NCBI RefSeq assembly: GCF_041296385.1
Contig: NW_027184085.1
Coordinates: 10,101,301-10,165,300, forward strand
Reading direction: 5' to 3'
DNA length: 64,000 nt
Origin: Aphelocoma coerulescens
Taxonomy: Eukaryota > Chordata > Aves > Passeriformes > Corvidae
Both the position numbers and the translations under genes were made by a program. Shown piece by piece: positions 13,301-28,300 of this stretch. Below the pieces are notes generated by a model. The model searched no databases and was not told the origin of the DNA. It saw only the letters and a list, made by a program, of their open reading frames with translations. Position 1 is the stretch's first letter. Each line of letters opens with the position of its first letter.

Positions 13301-16300
13301 TGTGGAATAGAAACAAGCCACCCCTTGAAGCTGCTGAGCTGAAGGTTTGCTGAATCAGCTGAAAATTATAATAATAATGTCATATCCTACTCCTGGGAGA
13401 ACGTATAGCTCCTGTAGGGTTGTCCAGCTGATGGGTACTTCAAAGCATCAGACAAGCTACAGATGGTTGACCTGGCATGTGTTTTCCAACCCTGCTTTGT
13501 AGATGCTTACAGCAAAATTGTTGTCTTCTTGTTACTGTTCTCAATTTTCTTTATGCACTGTGTAAGTAAGAAGACTTTCAATAAAGGGAAGATGTTTTGA
13601 GCAACTACATGCAAGTTTACCTGCAGCAGCACTGGCATAAGCTAAGCATCATATTTTCACCCATTCCGAGAGGAGTTCTGTTTATCCAGGCTGGGCATGA
13701 TTGTGTGGGGAAAAAGGAAATGTTTTTTGAGCTGCTGTTGGAAACAATGGTATTGCTAAATATAAGCAAATAAGTTGAAATGTGTTGTGCTGTAATTTTG
13801 TTTCCTGTTTTACCAATCCTACTTATTTTCATTTTTTTTCCCTACAGAACAATTCAATTAAAACATCAAAATACAATTTCTTCACTTTCCTGCCTCTCAA
13901 CCTGTTTGAACAGTTTCAGCGAATAGCCAATGCTTACTTTCTTTTCTTGCTGATTTTGCAGGTATGAAATCACTGTGCTGTTTCCAGCAGGTTGTGTTCT
14001 CTGTTATCAAAGCCAGTCTATGTTTGATAGGTGTAATGAAGTGCAAGCTATATTCCTGCTGTGAATTAACATCTTAGTAAAACCTTACAGTACATAGAAA
14101 GTAGGGCAGAAAAAAGCAATTTTCTCTCTTACCTTTGGATATGAGGGTGTGAACTAAATGAAGAAAAAAAAGTTACTTAGTTTTCAACAAATTGTGCAAC
14201 GTTTCCATGCTCTGCCCTACTATACCTTTGTGTCTACATCTGAGTGCTCCTGGCTGTCCTCAAGTTTGCATTACTTGTTCATCCTGTAGTATACAGCCAA
14301 GTTGTCTGTTGCCCATAGATTTTAAGGCAAATTCCACAGGCAGTTGCAAAGGAAGCAGCAAGAGGGACACATTTGTAACCTGTGGTGTTTCCGTGGGAAG
14401 GAAGGAGTTAACACCAGGAAGGCTGAAGGTTGTGGCTGGTTTGCATAAAGCTGGATATTGCTGCTCCCTTCTCCCGAGTGGGGAAGGTGTCCAGTATGGA
14501 GTGTGTCAGACACTGGCAGCACTGTTGAACCCTCTGGACTGTAATGGCATTGAGTTGCACTTTGCTCATCACTGTTGCTAATGATCCCCTGAAAGGTGGA
14601 TGCACTGGATAAATTGATATCAAGATTTCTGCCCCTTTGCACCTTGCTGTGTACTATTGTTGAGTCATGTCAGCATACACACTGTCAGAAGGAGGGTATA
14701 ATTTTGATTATGTTTCAAGCATGATGTTTTAAAGTTGACCATTTCACTGCACACAGATTTGCAAAATAACCCATTTGAAATGCTTTTTTTACAATTTCAG
14801 CTCAAAAAAGCATAGGTGAAATGTGGTTAAGCCTACAGGAAGCCATGTATGATCTTTTTTGCTTATTTACAGGGAATGAATTTTTGAGATTTCAGTGCAT
14901 GTATACTTTTCAAGAAACCGGTGACGGTGCCTTTTCAGCTAAGCTGAGAGCACAGTTCTTGCGTTGTTGTACTGCACTCTAGCTGTTTTCTGTCAAATTC
15001 ACAGTATTTCAAAGTACTTCCCTTAAATTATTCCACTGTGTGTTTTGCTGGGCCATCTAGGGTTGACTATATATAAAAGCACACAGCTTTTTCTTTACAT
15101 CAAGGTAGCATAAAGAGGGCAGGCATTACATACTCCTCCATTTCATTTTTTTTCCTCATTCCATCCCTATGGGACTACTCCTGCATTAGGAGTGGATGTG
15201 ATGGGCAGGCTGTGGAGACGCTGTCTCCCACTCCTTTGTCACACATCAGTGGGACATGCATATTCCAAGGTAGGTGAGAAGGCAGCAGTTGCAGCCTCTA
15301 CAGCTGAGCAGGGCTATGGTGCCTGTAGGATCTGGGCTGTGACAGTGCATAAATATCAACTTCTCAGTGCACACGGACTTCACACTTCCCAGATCCAAAC
15401 TGATGGACACAGTAATGCTGGTTTCACATTGCTGCCATCCCTAGTGCTTCTAGAAGAAGGGGAGAACTGTGTGGGAGTAGGACATCTCCCTCTGCATCAC
15501 TGATGGCATGACAGAATCACCTTCAGCTCTTTGGTCCTCTCACTATTAAAGATGTAGGAAACAAAAACAGCTGTGTTGCTCTTGGGGGAGAGCAAGGTCA
15601 GCCCTAGCAACAGCTGAGCATTGTCCATTGATGCAAAATTTACTTCAGCAAAATGAGAAAAGTTACTGAAGCAAAGAGCAGAGGCTTTTAACAACTCTTC
15701 ACAGCTGGTTTTGCTCAGGTAGCTCTGAGTCCCCCACAGCAGGCTTGCCCATGTCAGTACTTCCAAATAAATCCACTGGGGACTTTGCAAACCTAATTCT
15801 GCAAACAACAAGAAAGAGCAACTCACTACACTTTCTGGCAGTTCCATTTTTCAACTTAAATTATAGCTTGCTTTGTAAGGAAAACATGGGTTCCCTGGCT
15901 CTCCCACCTTTGAGGTGGTCACATAGCAGGGATACACGTCTGTCTTTAATCTGTATTCAGGTATCATAGAAAAATGTTGTCTGCGGCTTGATTAGGAAGC
16001 AGTGGTTTTCTAAACAGGCAGGAAATGTCTTAACTCAGATCTTTTCTTCCTACAGTTGATTCCTCAGATTTCCTCGTTGGCCTGGTTTACAACAGTGGTG
16101 CCCTTGGTGCTGGTGCTGGCTGTATCAGGAGTCAAGGATGCCATTGATGATTTTGTAAGATCTGTGTTTCTGACCTGTAGTTTGGAGTTGGCCCGTGATT
16201 CTTCAGCACAGTAACTGAAATAAACCACTTAAACACAGCCAGTGGCAGGCATTCAGAGAACTAGTCTGTGGCCCGGGTGGGGTCTGAGATTAAGTCCCCA

Positions 16301-19300
16301 AAATCTATAGTTTGTTACTTAAGAAGGAGCTAGAATTTCCCAATTACTGAGCAGCCCAGCAGCTCCATTGACTTTCTCTGAAACTACTCATCATGTCTGA
16401 AAATGTGGTGACTGATAGATATGTCTGGACTCAGGCACAGAAATTTTTTCATAGGCTTGCATTTTGGACAACTTTGTCATCTAGCACAATGTAGGTGGAG
16501 AAAAACTTTTGGTGGGAAGCAAGTGCTCAACCCACCTGTGATTTTTCAAACTTGCCCAGCTTTGGCCAAGGTCTTCTGCCATCAGTGCTAATGTCCAGTT
16601 GACTTCACAGAGTGATATTAGAGCTGAGTTTAGCATCTGATTTTCTCTCATTATTGAAATGATTTTGGTGTTCAATGGAGCAATGCCAGAACTTCAGTGG
16701 CCACTTTCCATACGACAGAAGAGGAATTAATTTCTCTGGTGTTTACAAACTGAGGTGGGTAGGACAAATGCCAGCTGAGTCAGGGCTGTGCTAAAGTGAC
16801 GTCTAAGGCTCTACCCTCTTTCTTCTCTCCAAGAGCAAGCCCGACGTTGCCTGTTGCCCTTTGCAGTCTGGTTATGCCCTGTGCTACTGCTGTAAACATG
16901 TGCTGGACACTGACTCAGCTGTGACCCTAATCTGCCTGACCTGTTCAACCAGCTGGGTGGAAACCTGAAGTGTTAATGAACTGCCTATGGCTCCTGTGTG
17001 TTTGGTTTCCTGGAAATGCCTTTTAACCTTCTGATCCAATTTTCAGAATCGACACAAAAGCGACAAACATGTCAACAACCGCCCAGTCCAGGTCCTCATC
17101 AATGGCATGTAAGTCCTTTTTGATGTAATTCTGACAGGGAAATGTGTTTTTTTAGTAATATTTTTGATTTTGTGTGTGTGCGTTTGATTCTCAAGGATCA
17201 CTAAACAATTTAAAATTGAATTATGTTTCACACCACTAGTTCATCATGCAATTTTGGACTGTGTGTCTGATTAATGAACCCTGGACACAGTACTAGAATC
17301 TGTGCAGGCATTATGGCTGTGACCTTGTGCTGACACAAACTAAAATCTTTCTCTGTTCCTGGATATTTATGTTTAAGTGGGAATTTCAGAGTCTTGTATT
17401 ATTTTACCCCTTACCCCAGAAGTAACAAGCAAAGCTATCTTCTGTGTCCATTTATGCTCATAGCACTTGTTTTACATTAAGCAAAGCTAGGCATTATCAA
17501 CAAGTTACTTCAAATTAAGAAGCTGGAATAGTTCCCACATACACTTCATCGTACTTTGAGTGTGTGTAGCACTTCTGGCTTAGATGTACCCAAAACATTT
17601 CAGCTGCATGCTTTGGACATTGTACTGCCAACACTGTTCTTTTCTGCAGAAAAATTAGCAGAGGCTTTGGCTTTCATGGCAGACAGATGTGCTGTTTACT
17701 TGCAGCTCCATGGAGTCCAGCTATGCGTAGGACACAGCTGTAGACAGCTGTGAAGTCTTTTGTGACTTTTTTCCACACTATAGATAGCAGTATATTGTGT
17801 AAACTCCAACAGATGATCAAACAGTTAAAAATATGAGTGGAAACTGAAGAGTAGGGACATAGTTTTTTGTGCTCTCTGCTAAGTAAACCAGTTTCTTTAT
17901 TGTGTATTAGTTACTGTGTCTAGGAAACACATTTTGACACAGAAATTTTATATTTTGCCTTTTTCAAAAGCTAGAAACCACAGATCCTGCCCAACTCTGA
18001 CCAACATTGAATAAGCAAGATTGAACTAAGTTCAAGCTTGAGCCCCCAGTCCTGTTTTGAGACTGGTATTTCTCACCTCTAGAATTTGCATACACAGCTA
18101 TCATGACTTGGCTGTGTTGGTGCTTGCAGTTTAGCTGGCTGCCTGCGTGCACATCTGGCTTAGTGCTGTGAAGACTACTGCAGACATGGCTCAGACAGGC
18201 GAGTGTGCAGCCAAAGCACCTGCACTGACCTTCCTGACAGCTGGTTACTCTTACCCTTAATACCACTTGGAAAACCTAATACAATCTGTGGTTTTCCTAG
18301 GTGAAGTCTCTTACACAAAGCAGAGAGGGTTTTTTGAGACAATATGGCCTTTTAAGAGGAGGAAGGAAGGGAGTTGGCAGTCCAGAGACAAGGTCAAGGA
18401 TAAGGATAGTGCACATGGACTGTGCTGCTGTTGTGGGGCTTGGTCTCAACCCATCATGAGGGTTTTTTTGTACTTTTTTTTTTGTACTGTGGTGTTCTTC
18501 CAGTTTAGTATGGATCAGGACACATCATGGCAGGCACGGCATGGCATCCCAAGTCCTGATGGCGCCTACAGTCTGGCTTCAGGAGCAGAGCCAAGTTTCC
18601 CACTTTCCCAAGTGGCGTTTGCTGTATGTGCCTACTTACTAGAAGTTTTCTTGCAGGTTAAAGGAGCAAAAATGGATGAATGTCCAAGTGGGGGATATAA
18701 TAAAGCTAGAAAACAACAACTTTGTGACAGTGAGTACCATTTCTCTCTATCCTGATCACAGTTATTCTCTGTCACCCTTACCACTCATGAGAAAATCAGT
18801 CATGGTGATGATGTGACAGTAATGACAAGCAGCACTGCTCTGCAGTGCCTGCTGACTGTGTGAATTCATGCCAAATCTGTCTGTCTGTCTGTCTATCTGT
18901 GCTCAGGCTGATCTCCTGTTGCTGTCAAGCAGTGAGCCACACAGCCTGACGTACATTGAGACAGCTGAGCTGGATGGGTAAGTGAGCCTGGCTCTGGCAT
19001 GCAATCACTGCCGTCACTGCAAAGCCACCATTCCTGGTGACCCTGGGTGCTGCAGGCAGACCTGCAATAGCTTTGCTAGCAAGAGTTTCATAAAGTGTAG
19101 GATAAACTTTGGGTAGGTATCTTGAAAATAACATCTTCTGGTGGATACTTTTGCCTCTTAAGTGCAAGTGTCATATGAGGAGGGGATTTTATTTTTCAGT
19201 GACAGTTTTTCTAATACTGAGAGTTAGTTAGAGACATGTTCCTGCAATATCACGAAAGCAATATCCCCAGCAGAGGCTGTTTCTTTTATCTCCTTTTGTA

Positions 19301-22300
19301 TTTTCTTTGAGACAGATTATCTGGGTGAGATAATCATAATTAATAACTCTGGTAATCTCGTTTGAACGGCCATAGAATAATATCAATGCAAGCACACAGC
19401 AAAGGCTTCCAAATGCTGCCCACTCCAGGACAGAACTGGCCACAAGTCAGAGGGCTGCAACTTGTATTAATTGGAATAAATTGGAGCTGTCCTCATCTTT
19501 ATGACCCATTTTGCATTACCTTTTCTGCATTGCTCAAAGCTAGCAACAATCTCAGGGACTGAGCAAGACCAGAGATTTCAAGAAATTGTGTCTCTTCCAA
19601 GACCATACAGATTGCCCTCTGGACTTTCCCCATCTGATTTCTGCTGAAAATGGGTTTGTAGTTTTCACACACACAAGTGCCACTTCTAAGAGGCCCTGAA
19701 CAAATGCAGTATTCTTTTCACATTGCATTTCCAACTCCTCAGCTAGCTAGTCCCAGGACTGAAGTAATCTTCCAGATCAGAATAGCATGGGAGAAAAGAT
19801 TCAGAGCTCTCCTATATGATTAGATACCTTGGGTTTAAACGTGTCATGAGTGACAAGATAGACAGTGGGGTGCTCTGTGGTAAAATTAAGAAGACAGAGC
19901 CACTTTGCCTTTGGTACCATACCTAGAATTCCTCTGAACTGCCTGTCATTGCAACTGAGAGAGACAATCTACACCCTTTGGCCAGGTGAAACAGGTACAT
20001 GGTATCACAGTCCATCAGATGTCTAAGGAAGAAGACTGTCCTCAAGAGCAGAAGTGACTTTCAGGGGGAGCTTTCAGTTCACATATGACTTTCAGTTCAT
20101 GTTTTTGTCTTACATTTTTTGTCACAGTGAAACAAACCTGAAGGTGAAGCAGGCACTGACAGTCACTGCAGAGCTTGGAGAAGATCTGCAAAAGCTGACA
20201 GAGTTCAATGGTGAGTACAAATGGAAAATTCACTTTCCAGAGGATTTGCTGAAATTACAGAGAAGTGGTTAGGACTGTTCCTTCCAAGCTGCCCACTGCC
20301 CCCTGCTAGGACTTCTCTGGAAGCAGTGCCAGCAAAACAGAACAGGCACTCTGTAGTCTGTACAACAGGTATCAACACCACATGTAAAGGAAAAGGTCCC
20401 TCTTTGCTTGCTGGTCTTGGTGCTATGTATGGCTACAACCTGACACTGCATTGGTGGCACTTCTTGTGGATGGACACTTTTCTTTTGTGTCTGTCTGTGC
20501 ATGTCGAGACTACCCGCCTTGAAACCCAGCACAAGAGTCCACGTAACTGCACAATGGAAACTGTTTTTCCAAAACCTTATGCTTAGTTCTGACCTCAAAA
20601 CATTTTCACACTGATGTAGCAATGCTGATGCACCGATTACATTTATCTTCTGATCAGTGGCACTTCCCAGACACCATACAGACCTGAGAACTAATGTGCA
20701 CACAGGACAGGTGATTACTTCCCATCATGAAGCCTCGTCTTGAAACCATACCTCTCCTCTCTCAATGCCACAATAAAGACTGAATTTTTAAAAATATCTA
20801 AAGCCAGGCAGTGCAGATGTGGTTAACAGGAAATGTGTCCTTTCTCAGCACTGCTTGCTGTAGCAAAATCAAGATAGGATGGGATAGAATATAGAATAGA
20901 ATTAGAATTAGAATAGAATAGATTAGAATAGAATAGAATAGAATAGAATAGAATAGAATAGAATAGAATAGAATAGAATAGAATAGAATGTTTTAATTGG
21001 AAGGAACAATTTTATACAATTATCTCTAGTCCAACTGCCTGACCACTTCAGGGCTGACCAAAAATTAAAGTATGTTTTTAAGGGCACTGTCCAAATGCCC
21101 CTTAAACCTGACAGACTGGGGACATCAATCACCTCTGTAGGAAGCCTGTTCCAGTGAGCAGTCACACTCTCAGTGAAGAAATGTTTCTTGATGTCCAGTC
21201 TGAACCTCTCCTGGTGCAACTTCAACCATTCCCATGCGTCCTGTCACTGGATACCAGAGAATACTTAGCAGCACATACTGCTGAGGAGCTAGGCCTGTCA
21301 AAACCAGAGTACTCCATGCTCACACATCATCTATCTGTGGAGAGAAGATGAGGGAACAGACCAAGTGGTGTTACTCACGTTCAGCAGTGCTCTGCTGGCT
21401 TAGATACGAGGTCAGGATTACAGGAGGAGTCAGTATGGAAAGGGATGGAATGAGTGCTGGTGTCCTTGGAATGCCTCAAGGATTGCAAGCTCTCAGGAAA
21501 TATTTTTAGATAAAGAGGGGAAAAAAATTTTAGAAAAAAATGTGTTTGAAATAAGTAGATGATTCCAGGACAAGTGGTGGGGATGTGGCAAAGAGCATAG
21601 CTGAGACTGTCTCTGGTAGAATTTCTTTTGCCTTGTTTGTTGAGGTTTTGTGCAGTAATGTGTGTGGTTTTTGCCAAGTGTCAGCTCAGTACATCAGGAT
21701 TTCTCGAAAGTGACGGCTGAGGTTCTGAGTGTTTTAGGTCTTCAGAAATATTTGTTTACAGGTGCAGTTAAGATGCTTTACGTTAGTAATTGGAGTGGCA
21801 TGCCTTAATTATTTTCCTGAGCAGGCTGAAGTGTCTATCAATTTAAGCAAAATCTTAATCTTAGATAATTTTTCAAGCATGTTTAGTGTGATGCTTATCT
21901 AAGGGCACTGTGTTCTTGTAAGTGCTTAATTTAAAAAATGTTTAAAAATATTTTGGAAAATTGAGAATTTTGTTATTGGATATTTCTTTATTCTGTAAAT
22001 ATCTGTTTTACTTATGTTGTAAATAAAAGTGACCTCTTCGCAATACTTAAAATGAATAAAATGTTTCCCAGTATGATTTATATTTGACAGTGTACTGGGA
22101 AGAGTGCCTGGAATCAGACCCAGCCTTGCATTTCCCTTAGCAGACCTCCATAGAAATATTTAAATATTTATCTAACTCTTTATCTAATTACTTTTTAGGA
22201 CAGGAAGAGAGGACAGGGTTTTGCAGCTAATACAGGCACTCAGTGGAATGCTTAATGTGAACTATGATGTTTGTTTGATGGTTCAGATAAGGCAGATGCT

Positions 22301-25300
22301 TGCAAAACTCTGAATTTCTTTGTTTGATTTGGGGAACTGGGAGACCAGAAAGGCAACAATACTTTTCAGTTACCCTCTACTTACCACATGTCGACTTGGC
22401 AGTATTTAACTCTTTCAGCTGAAATGTGTTCCAGATATCTTATTGCTGTTAGTGGGAGAGGGGGGCAGGAAGCATGGTGCCTGGCTGTGGTTGCCTTCAG
22501 CTGCAGAGTTACTGGGCTCAGTGCAGCTGTCCTGGGGGAATTTTTAAAGCTTCTCACTCTTTTGTGGTCAGTCTCATCTGGATGAATCCCTTCTGATCTC
22601 AGAATCAGGATGTCAATAGCCCAGACCCACCTGCTTATGGGAAAGTAGATGTGGACACTGGAGGTGCTCACAGGAGCACTGTCCCATGGCAGGCACAGTG
22701 TTCCTCGTGGGAGACCATGCTCTGGGTTTGCTTTGCCAAGTGTTCTGCTGTTTGAGGTTCCATTGCAAAGCCTCTGTTTCCTTTGTGCTTTTCAAGGCGT
22801 TGCAAGGGTGGTAATGAGACAGGCCTGGTTACTGAAGACTTTGAGAAATGATGGAGCACAGGTCTGGTTGTTGTTGGACTAACCAGAGGATAAAATAGAA
22901 GATCAACACAGTTGGTACCATGAGTTCTGATGTCACATGTGTCACTGAATTTCCTAACTGTTTGCTCTTTTGTGTCTGATAATTTGTCTTCCCTAGATTA
23001 GCTGCTTTTTTGATGGTTTTAATAATTTTTAATTTTAAAATGTGTAGTGGTAAAGACGATCGTGACACTTAAAGCTGCACTTTTCTTCTGGACTTCCCTG
23101 GATTTTGTTTCCAGTCTCTTGAGCTTGGTGTGTAAATCTGAGAGCAGCTAGAAGAACTGCACTCTCTGCAAATCCTAGTCTTTTTGTACGTATTTACAGC
23201 CTGTGATCAAAATAACTTCAGTGTTCCTGCTGATTAAGTGAACAGACTGAACTCCTAGATTGCCTTTCAGTAAGGCATATTTGTATTTTCCATTTCTTTT
23301 CAATACATCCACAGGGCTCTGCTTTGATTCTTTAAATGTCAGGTGCAGCTGTTGATTTAAATAGTCATTTTTGTACTGAGGTATCTGAACACATTTTATT
23401 ACAATAAATAAATATAAAGCATGGAAATAGACACTCCAATCACTTACAGTATCAGCTGTGTGGCCAAAGAAGGTAGCGGTATCTTTTTATATGCCCCTGA
23501 GTTGTAAAACAGATGAAATTAAAAAACAGTGAACAAAGACACCTCAGTTAATTACTCTTCTGCAGCCTTTAGGCTATGATTTTATTCACTTGGGCTCCTG
23601 CAGTTTGAGGTAAAATGAAATAAGAAAAAAGATGATGTCAGCACTTTTAGCTAAAATTATCCAGTGACATCCTACCACTATGAACTTGCTGTGAATGGAT
23701 TAAAAGTACATTGCTGGTTCAACGTTTCTTCTCACCCACATAAAAGTTGTGGAAACTTTGTTTTGTACTCTACCAATAAAAAATTGCCATGTTCAAAGAA
23801 TTGGATAAATCCAAGTCCATTGTGGTCCTTTGAATTACAAGATTCATATGGGGAAGGAGCAACATCCCAGAACATGAATAAATATAAGGTATAGGATGGG
23901 AATGACAGGGTTAGGAGTCGACTGCAACAGCAGTGTGAAATATGTCTCTCTGGGGAACAGCTGGGAATGCAGTATTGATGACACCTTTCTGGACCAAGAT
24001 TTCCATTTTTGCTTTTACCTTCTTTTTACAGGAGAAATCAGATGTGAGGCACCAAATAACAAACTGGATAAATTCACAGGAACTCTTACTCTTCGAGGAG
24101 AGAAGTATGCTCTGGACAATGAGAAGATGTTGCTGAGGGGCTGTACGATCAGGAACACAGAGTGGTGCTTTGGACTGGTTATTTATGCTGGTAGGTAAAA
24201 AGACTGACATGTGGATTGCAGAGCCCAGCAGCACTAGCATGGGAATACATCACACCCAGCATGTACAAAGGAATTGAGTATTTTCCTCTTTGTAAAGTAT
24301 GTTTCTACCAGGTACAAGAAGAAAAAAGTTTCTTGTTTCAGAAATGCACACAGCAAAGTACAGGAGGGGAGTTTTGATTGATGACTAAGAAAGAATGTAA
24401 CAGTTACATTTGGTTAAGAATTCTCTCAAGTGTATTGGATTAAACACTCTGTATCATTTCTATGTGATTTTAATCCATATTGGAATATCAGAGTCATCAA
24501 TAATATTATTGATTAGATCTATGCTTTTCATGAGCACAGTCCTCTTGTTTCTGTACTCCTCTAGACATGTGAGATAATACATAGTATATCACCAATAACA
24601 TAGCAATATCTGGTATTCAGTGAAGAGTGATTAAAGCTGAAAGGGAGGACTAAATGTTGAAAGAAAAGAGTTAAGTCAACGTCCAGAATTAATGGTTTTA
24701 TGTGACTCCCTCCATGTAATCTCAGACAAATGGCTTAACCTGTTTCTGCCCAAGTTTCTCACCAGCACTCAAGACTGTGCATACCTGACTTCAAGAGAGC
24801 TGCAATGGTTATTTATGCTGAAAAGCACCGTGGAGCCTCAGAGGGAATCAGCTTTAGAACAGCTAAGCTTTATTACTGAAATTAACAAGTGTGCTTCATC
24901 TCCAGGGCCAGACACAAAACTCATGCAGAACAGTGGAAAAACAACTTTTAAGCGAACAAGCATCGATCGGCTCATGAATGTCCTTGTGTTGGTGGTAAGT
25001 CTGATTAATGTGCCGTTCTTCAGATGTGTTCATCATTTCCAGATGCTCCACCTCCTTGTCCACACAAATGGGGGAATATCAGAAGTGACTGATGATGAGA
25101 AGAAAAAGTACATAATAATTTATTAGCAGCCTGAGTTCTGCAGCACCTCTGCCAGCCCATCTTGCAAAGCAAGGCCATTACATTGACAGAATTAAGGCCT
25201 TTTCTTCTGAGCTTGTCATTTTGTCTGCTCTTCCTTGCTCTGCATTTTTGTGTGAGAAATATTTTGAAGCCTGCAAAGCCCTTTTTTCTTCCAGTAATTT

Positions 25301-28300
25301 TGTCATTTTCTATTTAAATAAACATTAGCAGTTCTCTCTCTTCCTCGTGATTTGTTGGCATCTCTGGTGATATCTGCATAGGACTTGGTAATTGAGTTTG
25401 CTCATTTACATGATGCCAGCTCCTGACTTAACACGTTAGGATAAATTATTAGACATGGTCTCATTAATGCTAGGAAACTGGTGTTTTTAGCAGCTAGGAA
25501 ATTTGAGAACACTAATCTTACATAGCAAGCACTCTTCCCAGATTGAAAAACAGATTTAATTTGAGGGTTAAGCTCATCAGTGGATTTAAGAAATGGCAAA
25601 TACTTCCAGGCCGAAATAGTGATTCTTTTACAGACTCTCTCAAGGTTTTACTGCTTGAGTTCAAAGCCACTCAGGGAAGGAAGACATACACTCTGACACT
25701 ACTTTAATCAGTGTTGCTTGAAGAAAAGGTCTTTAGTTTCAGATTTCATTTTCCTTTGGGTGCAAATTTGTCATGCTTTCCCATGCATGCTGCACCACCT
25801 TCCCAGGAAACTGGGACTGGGAGGTCTGGTGGTCAGTGGTCACTGTTACTGCTTCTTCCCTACTACTCTTGCTCTCCTGATCACCCTAGTATCCAACTGG
25901 GGACAGGATCCATTCCCAGGCACTGGTGCAAGCCCTGGAGGAGGCATCCAACAGCAGTCTGTGCATCACAGCAAGGCTGTCCTGAGCTCTCCCTGCCCTC
26001 TCTGACTTCATGCCTCCTCAGCACTGGGGCTTAGAGCATAAACATCTCCAGGGTGGCACCACCCTCCAACCTCCACACTTCATCTCAGCCCCCTGTATTT
26101 TTTATTTTTAATCGGCATCCCAGAAGTCCTTTAGGTAGCCCAGGGATGTCCAGCAGTGCCACAGCACAGAGAGCCACTCCAGGGTTGTCTTCAACCCGTC
26201 TTGAGGCCTTGCTGTGTGTACAGTAAGGACATGCCCTTAATTTTAGTAACCTTGCACCAATCTCTGCCAAGGGAAAATCTTGGTTGTCATCAGCTTGTTT
26301 CCCTCAGTGTTTTCTTCTCTTTCTCCCCTGAAGTGGACAGCAAAACCAAACAAGGTTTGGGCCTCTTACATTCAAAATTTTGCGAGCATTTGAGGAACTT
26401 CACATTTTCATAGGTGTTCTGCTATGCTCTGACTGTGGAGGAGAATGGGCTTGGGGTGATCCACAGGGAACAGAAACAGAGCAGAGGAAAACCGAACAGG
26501 GAATCTGGAATTTAATGTTCAGTTAAGATTTGCTAAATCTCCTTTCACAAGCAATGGGTCCCACCCAGAACTTTCAGTCTGTTTGGCCTCTGTTTATAAA
26601 AACAAATGAGATGAATTTACCTCCTGGCTCTGTTTTAAAAAAACTGAGCAAGTTGCAGCTGATTGCATCAGCCTCTGCCTCGGTTCTTGGACACTGGAGG
26701 AGCCAAGGGTGTGTTTGTCTCCTTTACACACTTTTAAGGAACCTAAAATTTTGATGTCTAAGTAAAGCTCTATCGTACCCTAAACACCAGACTCTTTGGA
26801 CACCTAAGAGGATGTGGCATTGGGTTTTTCCAGCTCACCGGGTGGTCAAAGTTTACAGAGCGTGGTCATAAAAACAAGCAGTATATTGTGCTTCTTGAGT
26901 TAAGACAAAGTAGCCACAACTTACTATAAATAAGTCATTTACATGTAGTGAAACTTATTCCACATTAACACTGGTAAAGTTATTTTGTGTTTATTTGCCC
27001 ATAAAACTTCCAGGCACAAAGCACTATTTAAGTAGGTTTGCCAAAGGAGTGCCTGTTAAATGTTGCCCTGGTCTGCCCCAACAAGGGTTAATCAGAAGTG
27101 AACCTTTCCAGATGGCAGTCATAGCTGTTTTGTCACATTTGGAGGTGTTTCTCATCGATCTGAGATAGAAGTTAATGTTCCTCCGCTGGGGATGCACTTG
27201 CCAGCTCCAAAAATGCCTTTTTCTCCAAAACCTGCTTCTTAGCATGCTAGGAGGAGCAAATTTTCAGAGAAAGAGAGCTCTCACATTCATCTCTTAAACA
27301 ACTGACTGCTTCAAATCCCAGAGCAGAACACAAAGTACCAGTTAAGAAACCGAGACTGTTTTAATTCACAGTCCAACAGTCAATGTTCGTCTTGAAATCA
27401 AAAGTCACTTCCTCTTTACAAAATTCTTACTGAGAGGATCTCCAGCAGGCAGTGCATGGGCAGGACCCAGGGAGGGAGGATGTTCATCCTGGGAAGCCCC
27501 ACGAGCATGCACAAGCCTATGATTTTTCATGCGCTTCTCTTCAGGGCTGTGGTTGCAATTGCAACACCCTGCACACAGCTGTTTCTGTGCACAGAAATTA
27601 ATCTCCAGGGCTGCTTTTAATGGCTTGGTCCTTTGCATTTGTCTCAGAGCAAACAGCATGTTAGTGAGCTTTGTGCAAGCGTGAGTGTTGCACGAGTGGG
27701 GTCGTGAGAGCGTTGACATGCCCAATGCACAGAAAACAAAATGGACATAAATGGAGTGCAACTGTAGGCAAGAGCTGCTGCGGTATAGAATCACAGAGTG
27801 GTTTGAGTTGGAAGGGACCTTGAAGATCATCTTGTTCCAACACCCCAGCCACGGGCAGGGACACCTTGGGAAAGTTCAGTTCCATGCATGTCAGTTGCTG
27901 AATCAGACATTGAAATTCCTACATGGATTGTGATATTCTGCAAAGGATAATTTTTAACCTGTGGGGCAGTGAGGTGGGTCATGCCTCTAATATATCCTTA
28001 AGTCCTTATAATTACAATGGCACATATTCAAGTATGTTTTAATTTCTGGTTCACAGAGGTTTAAAAACACTGCACCACATTCCTTACCAGCAAGCAATAT
28101 TGTCTTCATTTCACAAGTTGAGTAATTTATTTGGCTTCGCGCAATTAAATAGAAAAGCTACTACTCATGTGTGAAATAAATGTGTCCCCTGACACTCAGT
28201 CTGCCACCTTTTCTTACAGTTCCCTTTTGTGGCTTTTTTATATTAAAATTTGAGTTGATCAGGCATGAACTTTTCACCAAGTGATTCATACTGCTTCACA

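Noticed and set aside
20923..21225. Minus-strand open frame of 100 codons ending in repeated SILFY
   Set aside because: It is a translation of the (AATAG)n array and the adjoining CR1.
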